Origin: CF-13 sp035279665
GTDB taxonomy: Bacteria > Chloroflexota > Dormibacteria > CF-121
Assembly (NCBI GenBank): GCA_035279665.1
Contig: DATEHI010000152.1
Coordinates: 72,072-136,071, forward strand
Length of the DNA: 64,000 nucleotides
Direction: 5' to 3'
The notes beneath the pieces are model-generated. The model was not told the origin of the DNA, did no database searches, and was given only the letters and a program-made list of their open reading frames with translations. Below, in pieces: positions 60,157 through 64,000 of this stretch. Each line of letters begins with the position of its first letter. Within the stretch, counting starts at the first letter, position 1. The position numbers were made by a program, and so were the translations under genes.

Positions 60157-61568
60157 TGGCAACCGTCATCCCGCGGATCGATGTCGGTGACAACTACAAG
60201 GAAAAGTACGGCTTCTTCGATCCGGAGAAGTTCGTCTTCAAGGCCAAGCGCGGCCTGAGCCCGGAGGTCGTCAAAGAGATCTCCTGGATGAAGAACGAAC
60301 CTGAGTGGATGACCACCTTCCGGCTGCGCGCGCTCAAGATCTGGGACAAGAAGGAAATGCCCACCTGGGGCGCCGACCTATCGATGATCGACTTCCAGAA
60401 CATCTACTACTACCTGAAGTCGACCGAGAAACAGGGCAAGACCTGGGACGACGTGCCGGCCGACATCAAGAACACCTTCGACCGCCTCGGGGTACCCCAG
60501 GCCGAGCGCAAGTTCCTCGCCGGCGTGGCGGCGCAGTACGAGTCGGAAGTCGTCTACCACTCGCTCCACAAAGAGCTCGAGGCGAAAGGCGTCATCTTCA
60601 CCGACACCGACAGCGCGCTGCGGGACCATCCCGACCTCTTCAAGCAGTACTTCGGGACGATCATCCCGCCTGGTGACAACAAGATGGCCGCGCTGAACAG
60701 CGCCGTCTGGTCCGGCGGATCGTTCATCTATGTCCCCAAGGGCGTCAAGGTCGAAATCCCGCTGCAGGCCTACTTCCGGATCAACGCCGAAAACATGGGC
60801 CAGTTCGAGCGGACCCTGATCATCTGCGACGAGGACAGCTTCGTCCACTACATCGAAGGATGCACCGCGCCCATCTACACCACCGACTCGCTGCATTCGG
60901 CCGTGGTCGAGATCATCGTCAAGCGCGGGGCCCGCTGCCGCTACACCACCGTCCAGAATTGGTCGACCAACGTCTACAACCTGGTCACCAAGCGCGCGGT
61001 CGCCTACGGCGACGCGACCATGGAATGGGTCGACGGCAACCTGGGCTCGCAGATCACGATGAAGTACCCCTCCATCTACCTCATGGAACCGGGCGCGAAG
61101 GGCGATGTTCTGAGCGTCGCGTTCGCCGGCAAGGGCCAGCACCAGGATGCCGGTGGCAAGGCCGTCCACGTGGCGCCCAACACGAGCTCGAACATCGTCT
61201 CGAAGTCGATCTCGAAGAACGGCGGCCGGACGTCCTATCGCGGGCTCGTGAAGGTCTACCCCGGCGCGAAGAATTCGAAGTCGTTCGTTCGTTGCGACGC
61301 GCTGCTGCTCGACGAGGAGTCGCGCTCGGATACCTATCCGACGACCGAGGTCGACGAGCCCCAGGTCCGGATCGGCCACGAGGCAACCGTCAGCAAGGTC
61401 TCTGACGAGCAGCTCTTCTACCTGCAGAGCCGAGGGATCACCAAAGCCGAAGCGGAGACGATGATCGTCAACGGCTTCATCGAGCCGTTCACCAAGGAAC
61501 TCCCCATCGAGTATGCCGTCGAGCTGAACCGCCTGATCCAGCTCGAGATGATCGGCTCGGTCGGTTAG
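60156..61568 (+). CDS. sufB: Fe-S cluster scaffold SufB
   Basis: A 470-residue right-handed beta-helix scaffold subunit. FVHYIEGCTAPIYTTDSLHS, GARCRYTTVQNWS and the C-terminal LLLDEESRSDTYP are diagnostic. ATG 60156 shares one base with the sufC stop and has GGAGG upstream. The start of the longer frame at 60108 lies in sufC and is not used. Confidence 0.95.
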   Translation: MATVIPRIDVGDNYKEKYGFFDPEKFVFKAKRGLSPEVVKEISWMKNEPEWMTTFRLRALKIWDKKEMPTWGADLSMIDFQNIYYYLKSTEKQGKTWDDVPADIKNTFDRLGVPQAERKFLAGVAAQYESEVVYHSLHKELEAKGVIFTDTDSALRDHPDLFKQYFGTIIPPGDNKMAALNSAVWSGGSFIYVPKGVKVEIPLQAYFRINAENMGQFERTLIICDEDSFVHYIEGCTAPIYTTDSLHSAVVEIIVKRGARCRYTTVQNWSTNVYNLVTKRAVAYGDATMEWVDGNLGSQITMKYPSIYLMEPGAKGDVLSVAFAGKGQHQDAGGKAVHVAPNTSSNIVSKSISKNGGRTSYRGLVKVYPGAKNSKSFVRCDALLLDEESRSDTYPTTEVDEPQVRIGHEATVSKVSDEQLFYLQSRGITKAEAETMIVNGFIEPFTKELPIEYAVELNRLIQLEMIGSVG

Positions 61569-62842
61569 TGGCCTTTTCGAAGATTGCGGTTGAAGAGCTC
61601 AGCGCTCTTCACGGTGAACCAGACTGGCTGCGCGCCCGCCGGCTGCATTCCTTCGGGATCTACGAGGGGCTGGCGGTGCCGGACACCAAGCGCCAGGAGG
61701 ATTGGCGGCAGGTCGACCTGAAGGGTCTCGACCTGGACGCCTACGCGCCGTTCCAGCAGCCGAATGGGTCGGCGCCAGCCGGCGCCATCGAGAACGTTGG
61801 GGCGACGCTTCGCCAGCGGGGAACTTCGCCGGCGGTCGTGTCCCTCTCGGCGGAGCTCGCCCGACAGGGTGTGATCCTTATGCCGCTCGCCCAGGCCGCA
61901 CGCGTCCATCCGCAACTGGTGCAGCGCTATCTCTTCACCGGGGTCAAGCCCGAGCGGGACAAGTTCTCCGCGCTGCATGCCGCGCTGTTCAGCGGCGGGA
62001 GCTTCCTTTACGTCCCCGACGGGGTAACGATCGAGGAGCCGCTCGTCAGCCAGTTCTGGTCGGCGGGCTCAGGCGCCGCCGTCTTGCCCCACTCGCTGGT
62101 CATCGGCGGCAAAGGCTCGCGCTTTCAATACGTCGACGAGTTCCTGAGTAGGGATCGCCAGGAAACGGCGCTCGCCAGCGGGTCGGTCGAGATCTTCCTC
62201 GAGGAGGGCGCGGATGTCGGGTACGTTGCGCTGCAGCAGTGGAGCATCAAGACCTGGCAGTTCGCCGATCAACGCTTCCAGCTCGGCCGCGACTCCCACT
62301 TGAAGGTGGTGGACGTCGCGCTCGGCGGCCAGCTGGCGCGGATGCGGGTCGAGGCCATTCTGGAAGGGCCCGGTTCGAGCGCCGATCTGAAGGGCCTCTT
62401 CTTTGGCACCGGCGACCAGGTGTTTGATTTCCGGACGCTGCAGGATCACGTTGGGCCGCACACCACCTCTGACCTGCTGTTCAAGGGGGCGCTGCGCGAT
62501 CGGGCGAGGAGTACTTATGTCGGCGTGGTTCGTGTGGAGCCGGAGGCGCGCGGCAGCTCCTCCAACCAGGCCAACCGCAACCTGCTGCTCTCGGAGAAGG
62601 CGAAGGCGACTTCGGAACCCATTCTCGAGATCCTCAACAACGACATCCTGCGCTGCAGCCACGGCGCGACGGTGGGTCCGGTCGACCCTGAGCACCTCTT
62701 CTATCTCGAGAGCCGGGGCATTCCGCACCCCATCGCCGAGCGGATGCTGGTCCAGGGGTTCCTTGGCGAGGTCCTCGATCGGCTTCCGGTCGCCGAGGTT
62801 CGAGATGCGGTCGAGCAGGAATTGGCCGCCCGGATTGACTAG
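61568..62842 (+). CDS. sufD: Fe-S cluster scaffold SufD
   Basis: A 424-residue partner of SufB with the same beta-helix fold. GTG 61568 overlaps the sufB stop by one base. NNDILRCSHGATVGPVDPEHL and the C-terminal RGIPHPIAERMLVQGF identify SufD; a histidine in the CSHGA segment takes part in cluster building. Confidence 0.95.
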   Translation: MAFSKIAVEELSALHGEPDWLRARRLHSFGIYEGLAVPDTKRQEDWRQVDLKGLDLDAYAPFQQPNGSAPAGAIENVGATLRQRGTSPAVVSLSAELARQGVILMPLAQAARVHPQLVQRYLFTGVKPERDKFSALHAALFSGGSFLYVPDGVTIEEPLVSQFWSAGSGAAVLPHSLVIGGKGSRFQYVDEFLSRDRQETALASGSVEIFLEEGADVGYVALQQWSIKTWQFADQRFQLGRDSHLKVVDVALGGQLARMRVEAILEGPGSSADLKGLFFGTGDQVFDFRTLQDHVGPHTTSDLLFKGALRDRARSTYVGVVRVEPEARGSSSNQANRNLLLSEKAKATSEPILEILNNDILRCSHGATVGPVDPEHLFYLESRGIPHPIAERMLVQGFLGEVLDRLPVAEVRDAVEQELAARID

Positions 62843-62843
62843 C

Positions 62844-63158
62844 GTGACCCGGCAGCGGGTCGCCTCCGTCGGCGAGCTGCCCAGGGAGGCGATGATGCGG
62901 GTCGAGGTGGAGGGCGAGCCGATCTGCCTGATTCACGCCGAAGACGACAACTTCTACGCGATCGGGGACACCTGCACCCACGAGGAGTATTCGCTCTGCG
63001 AGGGGGAGCTCTGGGAGATGTCGGTCGAATGCCCGCGACATGGATCGCGCTTCGACGTCCGTACCGGCCAGGTTACGGGCCTGCCGGCGGTCATCCCGGC
63101 GAAAACCTACCCGGTAACGATCCAAAACGGCGATCTCTACGTCGAGCTTGGAGACTAA
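62844..63158 (+). CDS. Rieske-type ferredoxin of the Suf operon
   Basis: A 104-residue Rieske protein with a [2Fe-2S] site formed by C44, H46, C63 and H66 (TCTHEEYSLCEG, ECPRHGSRF). GTG 62844 lies one base after the sufD stop. Rieske proteins in Suf operons are thought to provide electrons for cluster assembly, as an alternative to separate ferredoxins. Confidence 0.92.
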   Translation: MTRQRVASVGELPREAMMRVEVEGEPICLIHAEDDNFYAIGDTCTHEEYSLCEGELWEMSVECPRHGSRFDVRTGQVTGLPAVIPAKTYPVTIQNGDLYVELGD

Positions 63159-63168
63159 GATCAAAGGG

Positions 63169-63507
63169 ATGGCGGACACCATGGAAACGACCGAGGCGCC
63201 GGCGTCGGGCGATCTGCGCCAGCAGATCGACGCCCAACTCGCCACCTGTCGGGACCCGGAGATCGGCCTCGACATCATGTCATTGGGGCTGGTCTACGAG
63301 GTGGGCATCGATGAGGGGAACGTCCTGATCAAGATGACGCTTACCGCGATCGGCTGCCCCTGGGCCCAGGACCTCTTCGACGAGGTCAAGACGAAGGTCG
63401 AAGAAGTCCCGGGCGTGAACGCGTGTACGGTCGAACTCGTCTACTCCCCGCCGTGGAGTGCCGACATGATGAGCGACGACGCCAAGATGGAACTTGGCTT
63501 CCTCTAG
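63169..63507 (+). CDS. SufT-like metal-sulfur cluster assembly factor (DUF59)
   Basis: A 112-residue MIP18/DUF59 protein. IDAQLATCRDPEIGLDIMSLGLVYEV and TLTAIGCPWAQDL are the family blocks, with a conserved cysteine in each; the C-terminal VYSPPWSADMMSDDAK matches SufT. It helps mature Fe-S proteins. Start could be ATG 63169 or ATG 63181; a TTG upstream overlaps the Rieske gene. Confidence 0.9.
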   Translation: MADTMETTEAPASGDLRQQIDAQLATCRDPEIGLDIMSLGLVYEVGIDEGNVLIKMTLTAIGCPWAQDLFDEVKTKVEEVPGVNACTVELVYSPPWSADMMSDDAKMELGFL

Positions 63508-63513
63508 CGGCTG

Positions 63514-63654
63514 CTAGAACAAGAAGTACGCGGTCAGGAAAGCCAGCCCACCGGGAAGCAGGCCGAACGGGGCGCGCATCTTCATGCGGCTACCAAGGGC
63601 GTCCACGACGAAGCAGATGAGGGCGATGATCAACAGGATCGTTTTCAGCGACAT
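63514..63654 (-). CDS. Small hydrophobic membrane protein (46 residues)
   Basis: Starts MSLKTILLIIALICFVVDAL and ends GLLPGGLAFLTAYFLF, with two hydrophobic segments joined by a basic loop (GSRMKMRAP). GGAGG lies six bases before its ATG (63652-63654). Its stop is six bases from the end of the Suf operon on the other strand. Short proteins of this form occur near many operons; function unknown. It is below normal size cutoffs and easily missed. Confidence 0.65.
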   Translation of the reverse strand: MSLKTILLIIALICFVVDALGSRMKMRAPFGLLPGGLAFLTAYFLF

Positions 63655-63857
63655 GTGCTACCTCCGAAAGAAAGATGGTGCTTTCCTGCAAATCGCAGTT
63701 CGCGTCCTATTCCTGCGTATTCGAAGTCACCGCCACTGTCAGTAGCTGTGGCAGGGGTGCCATCGGCCTGTTACCTCCACGCAGGCTGGTTCGTAAGGCT
63801 CGCTACGTAGCATCGGGCGCAGTTCGCGAATTCGAACGAACTGGGGGTAAGGACCGC

Positions 63858-64000
63858 TTGTCGCTGCTCGAACGTATTCAAAAGTCCCAGGGCGAGCCCG
63901 GGCCCCCCACACCTCCGAAACCACCTGCCCGGGCAGTCCAGCCCCCCGCCGCGCCTCCGCAACCCCCGCCCGCTCCGAGGAGCGTGCCGGTCGCGCCCCC
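63858..64000 (+). CDS. Probable N-terminus of a CpaF/TadA-like secretion ATPase (partial)
   Basis: From the TTG at 63858 (after GGGGGTAAGGA) the frame reads MSLLERIQKSQGE then a Pro-rich linker to the window edge. Several CpaF-type ATPases of pilus systems begin in this way, so I suggest it as the start of such a gene; only 47 residues are visible and the match is to the N-terminal style alone. Confidence 0.4.
   Translation, partial: MSLLERIQKSQGEPGPPTPPKPPARAVQPPAAPPQPPPAPRSVPVAP

Noticed and set aside
1..64000. CRISPR arrays, rRNA genes, prophage or conjugation genes
   Set aside because: None seen; the only short tandem repeats are coding repeats at about 27.96 kb and 54.47 kb.

Overview
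This 64 kb window is GC-rich (about two thirds G+C by eye), densely coded chromosomal DNA from a soil-type, mostly aerobic bacterium. The gene content (Suf operon with SufU and a Rieske protein, Pst/Pit phosphate systems, Ku, the manC/phosphomutase-like fusion typical of actinobacteria and Chloroflexota relatives, several leaderless-looking promoters) points to the Terrabacteria side of the tree, most likely Candidatus Dormibacterota or a Chloroflexota/Actinobacteriota relative. No rRNA is present, so this is inference from gene families only. There is one tRNA (Gly-CCC), no CRISPR array, no prophage and no intact insertion sequence.

Layout: (1) 1-6.6 kb, the end of an MFS exporter, an amidohydrolase, GalT and a nucleotidyltransferase/phosphohexomutase-like fusion, with stop/start overlaps or short gaps; a small hypothetical gene then runs into tRNA-Gly. 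(2) 6.65-9.2 kb, a small accessory patch next to the tRNA: a lipoprotein, a 5'-truncated tandem paralogue, an orphan Imm5-like immunity protein, a low-GC membrane protein and empty DNA. (3) 9.2-24.2 kb, a phosphate neighbourhood: alpha/beta hydrolase, ppk1, CYTH-CHAD, a Nudix and a histidine-phosphatase gene (MutT1 split in two), the Pit transporter with its DUF47 partner, PhoR, PstS-C-A-B, PhoU, PhoB and a cupredoxin, ending with a LOG-family gene. Two PHO-box-like 11-bp direct repeats lie before phoR and before pstS. (4) 24.2-30.1 kb, a candidate structured RNA, a NarX/NarL-type two-component pair, an IS256-derived protein that has lost catalytic DDE residues but keeps an open frame and a good ribosome site, and an HD-GYP receptor with a Pro/Thr-rich partner. 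(5) 30.2-40.2 kb, an envelope-stress/efflux block on the minus strand: two-component system, HtrA-like protease, MacA/MacB-type exporter, two small envelope proteins, then an Nramp-related transporter. (6) 40.2-48.3 kb, a C39-like lipoprotein, FolE, DUF72, Ku with a ligase-like protein lacking the catalytic lysine, and a three-gene molybdenum hydroxylase whose FAD subunit carries the extra four-cysteine loop of 4-hydroxybenzoyl-CoA reductase. (7) 48.3-54.5 kb, two very large secreted BNR-type beta-propeller proteins, each next to a small lipoprotein. (8) 54.6-63.5 kb, FAH-family hydrolase, SurE, a zinc-ribbon protein, a flavin reductase and the Suf operon sufR-S-U-C-B-D-rieske-sufT. A 46-residue membrane protein and the probable first codons of a secretion ATPase close the window.

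The most unusual items are the catalytically dead-looking ligase beside Ku, the apparently domesticated IS256 transposase, the Hcr-type reductase outside an obvious anaerobic aromatic cluster, the PHO-box/terminator arrangement before phoR, and the RNA-like fold at 24.31-24.40 kb.
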